Source of the DNA: Plectrocnemia conspersa
Taxonomy: Eukaryota > Arthropoda > Insecta > Trichoptera > Polycentropodidae
Direction of reading: 5' to 3'
NCBI GenBank assembly: GCA_009617715.1
Contig: VTFK01000263.1
Span: forward strand, 62,001 to 126,000
Length of the DNA stretch: 64,000 bases
The position numbers and the translations under genes were made by a program. The number at the start of each line of letters is the position of its first letter. The first letter of the stretch is position 1. Under the pieces are notes generated by a model. That model made no database searches, was not told the origin of the DNA, and saw nothing but the letters and a program-made list of their open reading frames with translations. Below are positions 12,257-25,200 of this stretch, piece by piece.

Positions 12257-12990
12257 TTTTTTGTACCACTTTGTCAGTGAAAACATGTGGCCTTACATTC
12301 TTCTCTTTAACATGAACGTCACTTCTTCCTGATTTAAATTCATGACCTTATTTTGCTACACTTTACCTGTTTATAACGTCATCAGAAACACATTGGCTAT
12401 AAAATTCAGCAACATTTCTTAACATGATTAGAAATTAGCACTGATTTTAAACACACACTGCAACCACAACGTTGATTCATTTTTTTCTAGCTGTTATAAC
12501 ATTAGCTAGAGATCCATCAAGCGTTTTGCTATAATAACAAGACATCCTAAGCTTTTTTTATTGTCTACGAAAACACTACATGGATCATTTTTGAGGGACA
12601 ATGGACGTCTCGAGTCAAGTGTTCAAGACTTCGATTGGAATAGTAATGCTTATTTAAAAAATGGACATTTCCTGTTTTGAAAATGAAGTCCAATTTTTTA
12701 GTACTCTTCGTCTATTATAACATTTCGCAACGCCTTCCGCGACAAATGTTGCGAACTGCTTCACCACTCCCCAGATCGAATGTCGATCGGCTAGTGAGGA
12801 GTTTCGGCAACACAACTCGCCAGCAGCTCATGACGTTAACACCGGACATTGCTTTCCAATTTTCAATTAGCGCAAAAACTATACAAGTATATCTTTTCTT
12901 GTCGATGATATAAAAAAATGATTTTTCGCTCCGAGAACATTGCGGCTGGCGGAGAAGATTGTAAATGCTCAAATTGTCTTAGACTGTGCT
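12257..12990. other. CDA1 5' flank
   Basis: No coding frame is credible; the overlapping 78- and 85-codon frames on the two strands near 12677-12972 contradict each other and have no domains. GC content rises from about 12700 towards the CDA1 promoter. This stretch probably holds proximal regulatory sequence. Confidence 0.35.
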
Positions 12991-13150
12991 CTATTAGACC
13001 ATCCCTGCCGTCGGGCCGTAGAACGAAAGGGTGGCGGGCGTGGCCTAGTGGCTAGAAGTCGTGGGCCGCGGGGGGAGGTGGGGGGGCGACGACATACTCC
13101 GAGTATATAACGGCGAACGAGCACCCAGGAGGGACTGTTTAGTGGCCAAC
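12991..13150 (+). promoter_or_regulatory. CDA1 core promoter and 5' leader
   Basis: A GC-rich patch in AT-rich DNA, with a GC/CACCC-type box (GGGCGTGGC at about 13037) and G-rich runs around 13070-13087. TATATAA lies at 13104-13110, so transcription would start near 13134-13141 (sequence GACTGTTTAGTGG). The leader before the ATG at 13151 is then only 10-17 bases, with the start in good context (CCAACATGG). Confidence 0.7.
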
Positions 13151-13202
13151 ATGGCGCGATACGCCTGTATCGCCGTGATAGCGCTCTGTCTCTTCATCGA
13201 CG
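13151..13202 (+). CDS. CDA1: CDA1 exon 1 (signal peptide)
   Basis: Encodes MARYACIAVIALCLFID, a short basic N-terminus followed by a hydrophobic core. It ends in phase 1 at a perfect donor (GGTGAGT). Confidence 0.88.
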
Positions 13203-16200
13203 GTGAGTCTCTCGAATACATATTACTCAATTAATAAATTAAATCATAACAACAAAAAGCCACCCCCACCACCGAATAAATTAAAACCACCCCCGAGCGG
13301 TGATAACATCCCCACCACTGCAAAAATCCATAACCTCAACGCGATCGAGAGTGACATAATCCAAACATTTGCAACAGTTTCACACTTTCACATTTCGACG
13401 AATTTCGCCGCTACGTTTATATCTAAAGTAGACGATTTGCAAATTTCGCCTTTTAGCGTTTGTGTATATTATAATATATTTATGATTTTTTAAGAAAACA
13501 TATTAGTACGCGCTAAGAGAAACTCGTCGTATTTTTTTTTCTAGCGTATTGTTGAAACTGTGAGAATTCGCGTCATTGTCGTTATATGGTCAGTAATTCG
13601 AGAATTAGGCATTGTAAAATGAGTTTAATCTTCCCCTACAAGATAACTGTTAATATTATATTATATATTTAACACATCGAAAAGAATTATTATCACACTT
13701 AGATTGGATAATATATATTAAAAAAAACATAAATCTTATACCAAAATAGTTAAAATAACCCTAAAATATTTTCCTTGTTCAGATGTATAATATTATACAT
13801 ATATGGTAATAAAAACATGTTTATTTGAACATTCTCACATACGTAATGAAATCTATGTAATTTAGACATCTTAAGATTTTGTATATAATATACCTATCAT
13901 CAACAACCATTACTTTAAATATGCTCAACAACTTTATTATTATTTAATATACCTCTACAATATAACATACATAACCCAAACCATTGCAACGTACATAACA
14001 ATAATTGAGACAAAGAGAGATTATTATACAAATGAAAAAATATTACCACATTTCTATTTTAAATATATTTTTTATACAAGACTAAATACTCTTACTAGCA
14101 ATATATATTTTTAATTTAATTATAATTTAGTTTAAAAATATTTATATTATCTGATTTTTTTTATGAATCTTTAGTTATAAACTTATTATGTAACACTTTA
14201 AAAGCAATGAAATGATATATTTTATGTTTTAGTCTTATAAATGTCTCACTAACATAGTTTTGTCGTGGCATTTAAACTCAAAAATAAATATAAATGTATA
14301 AGTAATAACATGCTTTTTCTATTCATAATTTACCTTAAATTAAAAAAATAATATTAGCATATTACAAACTTTTTAAGTTTACCATAAACAATAATTTAAC
14401 TACTTTATATTTTTTAAATCACCTTTAATTACAATATTATGTAAATAAATGTTTTTAATTAAATTTAAAACTATACATATAAATTTAAAATATAGTTAGA
14501 ATAGTTGTTTTACTTTATATTACCATAAGCTTTATATGTGCGAGTACTAAAAATATATATTTTGCTGTGGAATATTTATTTTTGATATTATGTAATAAAT
14601 TACACAATTATAAAAAAATATATTTATTAATTGCTTTTTAATCGTATTAAATAAATATTTTAATTTGTTTATATATTAATAAAATTTTAAAATGCATCAC
14701 AATTTTACATATTTTATATTGAATATTTATTACAATATTTTATTATTATATAAGTAAATAAAATGATTACACATGCAATTGAGCATCTAATTCGAAAATA
14801 ATACATCCTGTATATTTAATAATTATTAATTGAACGATGCATTACTGCGGTCTTGGGTTAAGTAACCTTTTGCTCGGATCAATTTGCGCAATCGAATCAT
14901 TACCGCCGTAGCCTGAGGAAAACGACAAAGAGAACGCAATCTTTGTCGTTAGAAGATTATAAGATTAGCCCACATCCTGATTGTCGTCATATTTTTTTTT
15001 CAACAGCCCAAGCAGCGCTATCACCAAAAAGATGGCGGCGGCAGGCCGACGAGTCTACCACCAAAAAGGAGGAGAGCTTCGAAGCTGAATTGTGCAAGGA
15101 CAAAGATGCTGGAGAATGGTTCCGTTTGGTAGCTGGCGAGGGCGACAACTGCAGAGATGTCATCCAGTGCACATCATCCGTGAGTACTTGCTCTTTAAGT
15201 GATCAAATTGATCAATTTATTTCCTGATGCTATTGAAAATGCGTTTTTCATACAGGGTCTCCAAGCCATCCGTTGTCCGGCCGGTTTATACTTCGACATC
15301 GATAAGCAAACTTGCGACTGGAAGGACGCAGTCAAGAACTGCAAGATTAAGAACAAGGAACGTAAAGTAAAGCCTCTGCTCTTCACCGACGAGCCATTGT
15401 GTCAGGATGGATACTTGGCCTGTGGTGACAGTGCCTGTATCGAGAGGGACTCTTCTGCAACGGTGAAAAGGATTGTGCCGATGGCTCAGACGAGAACTCT
15501 TGCGGTGAGCTTTTTTTATTATCATTTCGAGACCAAACCGGTCGTCGTAATATTACATTATTAAAGTGCAACATAATAAAATTCAAGAAGATCCAACCGG
15601 TACGTTGCTTCATATGTATGACATTTTTATGAATCGAATTCGATTAGCCAATCTGATCGTAATGCATTTTCTGACATTAATTTTTATGTTCAAGTCATGT
15701 TATGATTAAACAATATTATATTATATCATCACGGTATTATTAAAATATAAAATTTTTAACAATGAATATTTAACGACAAGGTCGATTGATATTTCATACG
15801 CTTAATTGATATGTTTCGACATTTATCTGATCGATCAGGAAAACAGAGAAAACTTGATTGATAGATAATCGATTATAGACTTGTTTTACTGCTTCATATA
15901 TAAATTGTTTAGGCATTACCGACTTATATGTGTCACAAATAATATTTAATGCGCCACTTATTATATCATTACACACGAATACTACTTTATAAAATACGTT
16001 GTGCAAACGTTGGCGCTTTTTATGTTTATTTTTTTACATGCTAATACATTCAATTTCACTTTTCAAAAGAAAATGTTATGTAAAATAACATAAATTGATT
16101 ACCAACACAGCATTCCGCGAGAGTATCCTTGAGAGTGCCAACATTTACATTATTCGCATGAATAATTTAAATACTATAAATGCACATAATCTCGGAGAAC

Positions 16201-19200
16201 GCATTCCTCTTGAATATATACGAGGTTACACACTTGACATTCGATATTTGTGGATAAAAAAGCGTTACCATGCGCAAAAATCAATCAATGTGCATGAATC
16301 ATCAATTTTTTTAATTTAAAAAATATCTATATTTATCTAAGTTATTATATATTACATTGACTAAATACAATATATTTTTATTATATAAAGTATCTAGACT
16401 CATATTAAATGCTATTAGTAGACCTAATAAATATAGAATTTATTTATTAAATGCGCTTCTATTAGCGTATCATAAGTAGTATTTAATTTTACTATACACA
16501 CATCCGCCACTAACCAGTTTGCAGGTAACATTCTATTACCAAACTGGACGCCACACATATGAGTGCTTTTTTTTTCTCCTAGCGGATTCCGAGAACTATT
16601 TTTCACTTGTTGCCAAACGCAACCGGAATGCAGTTGAAAGTTTTCAAACCAACATGTCGGCCGATACGATAATATTTTTCATTGTGGATAATTATTACAA
16701 AATATTTGTGGTTTATATGGTAATAAGTTGACGGTGTAGATCAGAGGCACCTGATCCAAGTCAATGCCAAAAAATTGTTGCCAAGGCGGTATTCAAATGG
16801 CAAAAAACCAGCACCAACCATTCCACTAATCTAATGATAAAAATTATATGATATATAGCTTCTTATAAAGTGTTGTTTAGTTAAACATAATTAATATGAA
16901 TTCGACCATCGTGACGCATTGGGGTAACGTGTTAGGTTACGATGGTCTTAATTTAATTTAAATAAATAAAAATAAATTAAGTTGACTGAGCAAAATAAAA
17001 AATGCACATCATCAACTGTTCTTTTATAATAATTTATTAAATTATTATTTGTCAAACTCATAACAATAACCTTTAAGATAAATAGCAAAAAATTAACAAC
17101 AACAACTATTTGTAAAGTTAGGAATCATTATCAAACGTGTCCATTATGTATGTTTTATTTACAATACATATAATCAGAAATGTAAAAGAGATTTGCATCT
17201 GCGAAATTAAAATTATACAAATTTCTTGTCTCTGTTTTAAAATTTTCATCACGCTCAGACAAATAAAAAAATCAAAGGTCTCTATTTGGTTATTTGGTCG
17301 ATCAAACTTTGTTGATCACAGTTGTTTTTTTAGCTATTATTCTATTTTTATCAAAATAAGTTTGCTTTTTTTTAACATATACATATTTGCAATATCAATA
17401 TCATTTTCATATTTTAAAATAATTTTACTACATATTTTTTACAAAAAAAAAAATAACAATCTATAAGATTGATCCTTAAAAACCAATCACAAAAAGTTGC
17501 ACCAAGTTGACATAAATAAATAATCAAAGGCCAGTATTTCGTCACGTGATCGGTCAATACTTTATGGCGTTTAGATGTTTCCATGACATTGTTTATTAGT
17601 CTTACTTATTTTTTTAAATAAAATCTTGGTTTTATAGAAATAATACAAGTGCAATAAAGTTTGTTTTATCCTTAGACATATACATAGATTATTATCAAAT
17701 AAACTTATGTTTTGAACTGGAATTTAATCAAATAGATACCCATAAAAAAATTTTTTATGATATAACAGATATTCTAAACGTCACATTAGCTTTAAAAAAT
17801 ATATCACGACATTTTCTACAACTAAAAAAAATGACGTTCATTATTATTTTATATTTAATTTTAATAAAATTCTACCACTTTTAAATGTTTTATATATCAA
17901 AAATTTAGCGCAAAAATGTGGTAATCGAGTTTTTATTTTTTTTATTCTTTAAATCATGTTAAAGTAATTATACAATCCACTGAGCGTATCACTACTAGTG
18001 TTTTTTTCCGTAATCTATTATATTACGTTTCCAGTGAATGGGTTTGTTAAACTTATAATGAAAAACACATTGACGTGTGAATTAATGTGTTATAATTGAT
18101 TCATTGAATAATATGTGCATTCACTCAAGTAATGCTATATTTTCATAGTAAAGTAAATTTAATTTAACCATGTATTTTTTTTCTTTAAGATTAAAAAGTG
18201 TTTAATGCTTATTTTATAAATCGGTATAAATTCCACCATCGTATACAATCCATAAAGATGCAAAACGGTTTTTAGATCCGCATCGCTTGCTCAGAATTTT
18301 AATGCCACCATTATCCAATGGCGTTTACAAATTTTTCGTTAACAAATAGCCATCTGTTTTCTTTTCGTTACGTCACCTTTCTTGTCCGCATTTCCAATAT
18401 GCATTCCCATTAACCACTGCGACTTGTGAAATTATTATTATTGTGATCTGAGTGCACTTTTCGCAGTGTGCCTTTGCTCACGCAGACCGCGGAACTTTCT
18501 TTCACCAGGGCCGAACTTGGGCAACAATAATTATTACTAAACACTCTCTTGATGGAGAAAATACATCTGTGTTTTTCATCCGCGAATTTGCCAATTACGA
18601 AACGATAATAAATTATCGGATTATGTCTTAAACTGTGTTTATATTAAAATTATACGAGTACAAATTTTGTAATTTGCATAACAAATAGGATGATAAACCA
18701 GTCTTTAATATAATACATCAACTAAATAAACATGTACATAATATTAAGACACTACTATAAATAATTCAAAAACTTATCGAATTAAAAATTATTATACAAT
18801 CAATGATTGGGTTCTGAATTAATATCTGACTTTCTTAAATTACTTTTTTTTCAGTTAATTTAATACTTTGTTTTATCTTTCGTTTATTAGTGCACTTTTT
18901 TGTAATGAATTAAATATCAGTAATCTACTAAATCATACAATTTAATGTATATAAATATCGCAAATATCTTAACGTAATGTTTTATGAAAACATAGACAGA
19001 TTCGTCAGATTTCTTCTTTAATATTAAATGCACTGCGTCATTTTTTGTCATTATTTGTTTTCGGCCGACAATCGCAAAATTAATCTCTCCAGTCAGGTCC
19101 AACTTTCAAAACGACCTCAGTATTAAAACCTGCTTTCTAACTTGTGCTTAAATTTCGATTCGACTCGAAATATACAAACTTTTATAGTAAAATCGTAAGC

Positions 19201-22200
19201 TAACTTAACATCTAATCATACAATAATAGTGATTGAATTAAATCTTAAATAAATATGGTTGATAAGAGGCGACCTTGACCTATTTTTTGACCTCAAGACT
19301 TTGATTGTATCGTTTTAGACGAAAACGAGGCAATCTAGTTCTGTGCAAGCTCCTTTCTTTCCGATTCAATTGTGTAATGAATGTCGCACAAGCATGACTG
19401 TGTATTTTTTGTGAAGTCAAACGCTGACAATGAGTTACTAAACGAAGTCGAATTAACATAAAAAGATGCAGACTCAGCCTCTCAAGAGTGTAAGAAAAAG
19501 TGTGCGAACGTGTAGCGTATGTGTCGTGATAAATTATGGGAAAATAGGTCGAGAAACGTTAAATCACAATGATACAACAATGTCTATGGTTGTGGTACAT
19601 AGAAAGAAAAATATTAATAAGAGAAAATATTTCAATACAAGCTTTTCATATGAGTTGCTGTATCTCTGAAATTTTAAATATAAAAATTATCTGTTATTTT
19701 TTAATAATAATACAACAAAAATACAAATGTACATTGTTTTTTAGGACAAAATTACGATCTAATGGTAATTGTATAGTAACTGACAAGTTTTAGACTATCC
19801 CTAATAATACATTTTGATTCTATATAAATTAACAAGATTTTATTTCATGATAAAAATATTTTACCTTGCAACAAATTAAAAATCAGCTCATATTATAATT
19901 TTACATATAAATTTTATTAAATATTTGAGGCAAATATATTTTTTTTAGATTATCAAACATAAAACTAGTTAATCAATCATTTTTATACATTACTGGGACA
20001 ACTAAAAAATATAATTTGGAAAATCTTACTTTCATTCGAATTTATACATTTTTTTAATTTTTCACTTAAGAAATCATATATTTTCATAATTTATAATGTC
20101 AGAAAAACATAAAAAAAGTTATATAAACCGAGAAATTTGCCATATGTTTGTATAAATATAATCGACGATATATAAAAAATTAGATCTCATAACATGTTTT
20201 AAAACTCATGTAATGATATTAATTATAAAAAAATAATATCTATAACAAAGAATAATAATAAAACATGTTTTTAATAAAATTCTACAATGTACCTGTAACA
20301 CAATAGCTGTACCTAGTAATATATTATACATACACTTAAGCCATCAGCACCATGTGATATTTCGTGGGAAAGTTATTTATGAATTCACTCAATATGAATC
20401 ATATGAACAAAAAAACATAAAGAATACAGTTACTTTTAGCTGAACGCAGATTTTAGAATGTATATATAAACATATGCTTTTAAAAGTTTGAGTTAAGCTA
20501 TTGTCTTCCAAAATAATACTATACGTAGAAAAAGTAAAAATAATTGAATATACTGACTCTAGGCATGTTCCACTAAAAAAATCTTTTTATTGCATTTTTT
20601 TCGATTAATTTAGTAGTATATAATTTTAGATAGTAAGGAGGTACTTCTATGAATGTCTTCATTGTATATCAGATGATCACTCAGCACATCACTAAGATTT
20701 TAATACTATTTTAATGCCTAATATATACATAATAATGGTTGTTTTATATTAAACAATATATTAGCTAAGTAAAAATAAATAAACTTTCACTGAAATTTTC
20801 GTCCGTATTCTTTAAATTTGATCATGTTAGTATTAATAAAGATAGATAGAATCGCCCTGTATACACCTTGCGTAACATGCGGATGAGAAAATGTATTAGG
20901 AAATACATATATCTATATGTATGTGAAGGCATCTTGAAATTTCCATCTCGGATAATATATCCGGCTCGTTCTTGTTTGGCATTCGGCTCGTGCGCTCCAC
21001 CGGTCTCCATCTTCATTGGCATCTGCGCAAGATCTAGCGAAAGTGTCTACTCTCACTGCCAACTGGCGCCGGCTCTTTATCATAAATTATGTTTCAAGGC
21101 CCACCGGTACATTGACCATTTTTGATAATTCAAGCGTGTTTTTTTAATACACATACATACAAAGAACACTAGGATTTCTAGTCACCTTTAAAGCTGTCGC
21201 TACCCGTTAATTTTCACAAAATTCCACAGCGGATTATCTGGTGATGTAACTTCTTGTTCTTCTTCGTGTAAGGCCATCACCTTTACAGATGATCTAAGTA
21301 ACAATAAGCATAATAACCCGTTGCCTTATACTTCCAACTCTAGTGACATTTCCTCAAAATTCTAGATGTATCGTGCATTCTAAGGTTTCTCATATTAGAC
21401 ATTTGTGCTATCATCGCATCTAATAAATTATGACAATATAATAACAAGGATTGGGAATTAAATAAAATTAAAATTAAATTTTTATGTATATTATTCATTT
21501 TTTATGATTTTATTGGTGATTGATTTGATTGTATTGGTGACACAAAAATATGTTTTTTTTATATTTGTAAATTGCTCTGTATTTTTTAATTTATTAGCAA
21601 TTATTTTATCTAAAAAAATGTTAATTAAACAGATAGGTTAATATTTTATTTTTCTCAATTTTTAATTTTATCAGTAATTCCAAAACTAATAGCAAATCAT
21701 GTAATATTATATAAGTAAAGACATTTAGATACATTATTGTCATGTGTATTATTTGGCAATTACATAGGTGTGCAGTTAACATGTTATTAATTGACTGTAT
21801 TTATTAAAAATTAACGAGCAAGACGAGTGTCTTCATTAAAAAAACTAATTTTTGAGAAAAATGTCAGTTAACATGTTTTTGTAAATATACATATATTTAT
21901 AGGAAATACTATCAAATTTTCATTTCACTGCATTTAAAATGTTATTTCAAATCACATTTATTGCAAGAACATGTTAATTATGTAGTTTCGCAAGTAACAA
22001 ATTCTTGTTTTAAATGATAATTTTGACTATCATATATAAACGCAGTGAGCATGTTTTTAGCGTATTGTTTATATATTATTTATCGAGAAATTCTAGTGTA
22101 TTCATTAAAAAAAATATGCAATACATATTGCGTTTTAAAATATATTTTTGACCAAAATGTGAGTTAACATGTTTTTGCATATATTTATTTGTAACAAATA

Positions 22201-25200
22201 TGATCTTATTTTAATTTCACTACGTCTGAAATTTATTGTCAAACTATATTTATAAAAAAAATGAATGGCAAAATATATCTTAACTGTTTTTCAAATAACA
22301 CATTTTTTGCAATAAATGGTAAATTTGGATATCATATAAGGGCAGTTAATATGTTTCTAGCATGTTGTTTTTCTATTATTTAGCCGTTATCGAACAATTT
22401 AAATGTGCTGTTTTTAAAAAGCATGCAATGATTATAATAGTAGATTTTAAAACATATTTTCAACAGAAATGTCAGTTAACATGTTTTTGTATATATGCAT
22501 TTATAAGCAATATTATATTAATATTTATTAGATTTCAAGTACAATTGTCAACACGCGTTTTTCATGTACATAGTTTCTCAAATAACACATTCTTGCCTCT
22601 CACAGAAGTATTCAGCCGATAACGAGCAATACGAGTTTTCATTTGAAAAACACACAAAAAATCAAGTATATATGTGTATTGGATAATATAACTCAATTGC
22701 GACAAAAAACATGTTTTTACATCTATGTATATAAGATTAAAATATTTTTTTTCGTTCTCATTGTAAGTGTAAAAATAAAAGATGCTCGATTTTGCGGTTA
22801 CTCAGTCTGATTCTTAGCTTTATTATAAAAAATCATGCTAAATTATTATTTTAGCATGAATTTTGTTATTATATTGAGTGCATTGATTAGTAGATTAGTG
22901 CGATTATGAAAATCTAAGAAAACTTAGTCTGTGATGATCTTTTAAAATTATTATATAGTAATCACTAATTGCGATTTTCAAGAATAAATATAAAATAAAA
23001 AAACAAATAGGTTTATATGGATTTCGGGTAGTAGTCACTGACTATAATACTAATCTATCGTGCTGATATATTTATTAAATATGATCATATACTCTTACGT
23101 GGTATCATATACTTAAACTACATACAAAAAGTCATTCCACAATTATTTATTTTCCAATAATCTATTTGATTACAGACATCGACAACGACCCCAACAGAGC
23201 TCCGCCATGCGATCCAGCCGTGTGTGTTCTTCCAGATTGCTTCTGCTCAGAAGATGGCACAACCATTCCTGGAGATCTTCCAAACAGGGATGTGCCTCAG
23301 ATGATCACCATCACCTTCGACGACGCCATCAACAACAACAACATCGAACTGTATAAGGAGATGTTCAACGGAAAGAGGAAGAACCCCAACGGCTGCGACA
23401 TCAAAGCCACTTTCTTTGTATCCCACAAGTACAGCAATTATTCTGCCGTACAGGAAACGCACCGCAAAGGACACGAAATCGCCGTGCATTCCATCACGTA
23501 TGTATTTTTTTTACGTAACCTAACTCAACACCTTTAGAATAACCAATATATTTTTCGGAATCTTTGGTTAATCGATTTGAATACATAATAAAAAAATAAC
23601 AATCAGCAACTTCTTTGCATTTTGTTATTAGCTAAATACGCATACTAACTCGTATGGTTGTGGGAGCTTCTTTTAAAACACCCATTTTGGGAGAATCATA
23701 TTTTCCTGTAATTGGTGGCAAAATTTGATGTGTATACTATATTAATATACTAATAGTTCTTATATCATACATGTATAACGCCGAATAGGTGAAGTTGATT
23801 CAATATAGGTGTATGTATGTGGGTGTATATTGAAATCTGATTTATTATTATTACATAGATAACGATTTAAAATCACGAGTAGCAACTAACACATATAAAT
23901 TATTTTTTAATGTATTTAATTCATAGATGTCTCCATGCAGTTCGGGTCGGTTTTTATTTTTATTTTATTTTTAAATGTATAAGTTGAAAGTGATAATTAT
24001 AGTTAATAGGTCATTTATGTCTGGTTTATATATTTGGCAGATATTTTGCCTATTCCGCGTAATGATCAATTCATGTATTAAAAACAACCATTTGACCATC
24101 TACCTCCACAGCACCGCCTAATGAGGCAATAGACGTTTCAAAGTTAAATGCAGAATATTTAAATTTCATTTGGATCGTGGTTGGTCGAAATAAATTAATT
24201 CTTGTAATTAATTTGCTTCCGTTTTCTATAAACTATAATACTAAGGCTTTTCTCTTCTTCTTCAAAACTAAATACATTATTATCGCATTTAAAACAAATG
24301 AATGTCAAATATTTTTTATTTTCAAATTATTTCGATTTTCAAAGAAAAAACAAGATTGTCGTTGGCGGTGCTAAGGGGTAATATGACGTCATGATGTATG
24401 GTTTATCCCGTTGATTTTCAACGGTCTGAGGCATTAGTTATTAACGGTGGTATTTTTTCATTAGACACAACGACGATGAGCGCTTCTGGAGCAACGCCAC
24501 CGTAGACGATTGGGCCAAGGAGATGGCCGGTATGCGAATAATCACCGAGAAGTATGCCAACCTTACGGACAACAGCGTCGTGGGCGTGCGTGCCCCGTAC
24601 TTGAGAGTGGGTGGAAATAATCAGTTCACCATGATGGAAGAACAAGCTTTCTTATACGATTCAACTATCACCGCGCCGCTCTCGAATCCGCCTCTATGGC
24701 CATACACCATGTACTTCCGTATGCCTCACCGCTGCCACGGAAACTTACAAAGCTGTCCGACCAGGAGCCACGCCGTCTGGGAGATGGTCATGAACGAGCT
24801 GGACCGCAGGGAAGACCCCAACAACGACGAATACCTCCCAGGATGCGCCATGGTTGACTCCTGCTCGAACATCTTGAGCGGCGATCAATTCTACAACTTC
24901 TTAAATCACAACTTTGATAGGCATTACGAGCAGAACAGAGCTCCCTTAGGTCTATACTTCCACGCCGCTTGGCTGAAGAACAATCCCGAATTCTTGGATG
25001 CTTTCCTATACTGGATCGACGAGATTCTGGCCAACCACAACGACGTGTACTTCGTCACCATGACTCAAGTGATCCAATGGATCCAGAACCCGAGAACCAT
25101 CGCCGAATCTAAGAGCTTCGATCCATGGAGAGAGAAGTGCTCGGTAGAAGGCATTCCAGCCTGTTGGGTACCCCACACCTGCAAACTCACATCGAAGGAA

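Larger units (their letters stand above)
15505..23175 (+). other. CDA1 intron 3, 7.7 kb
   Basis: The large intron splits the LDLa exon from the catalytic exons. It is mostly AT-rich, with short frames of AT-driven composition. GC-richer, possibly regulatory islands lie at about 18230-18620 and 20900-21120. It also holds two AACCGGT sites near its start (15536-15542, 15595-15601), a nuclear-receptor-like cluster (19271-19294), a hairpin (16904-16947), a TCACGTGATC E-box (17542) and a ~300-bp repeat array (21765-22740). No nested gene is supported. Confidence 0.85.

Noticed and set aside
17137..17466. 109-codon open frame in CDA1 intron 3
   Set aside because: Composition is driven by AT-rich DNA (mostly I, F, K, S, Y); no start context, domain or codon bias; lies inside an intron.
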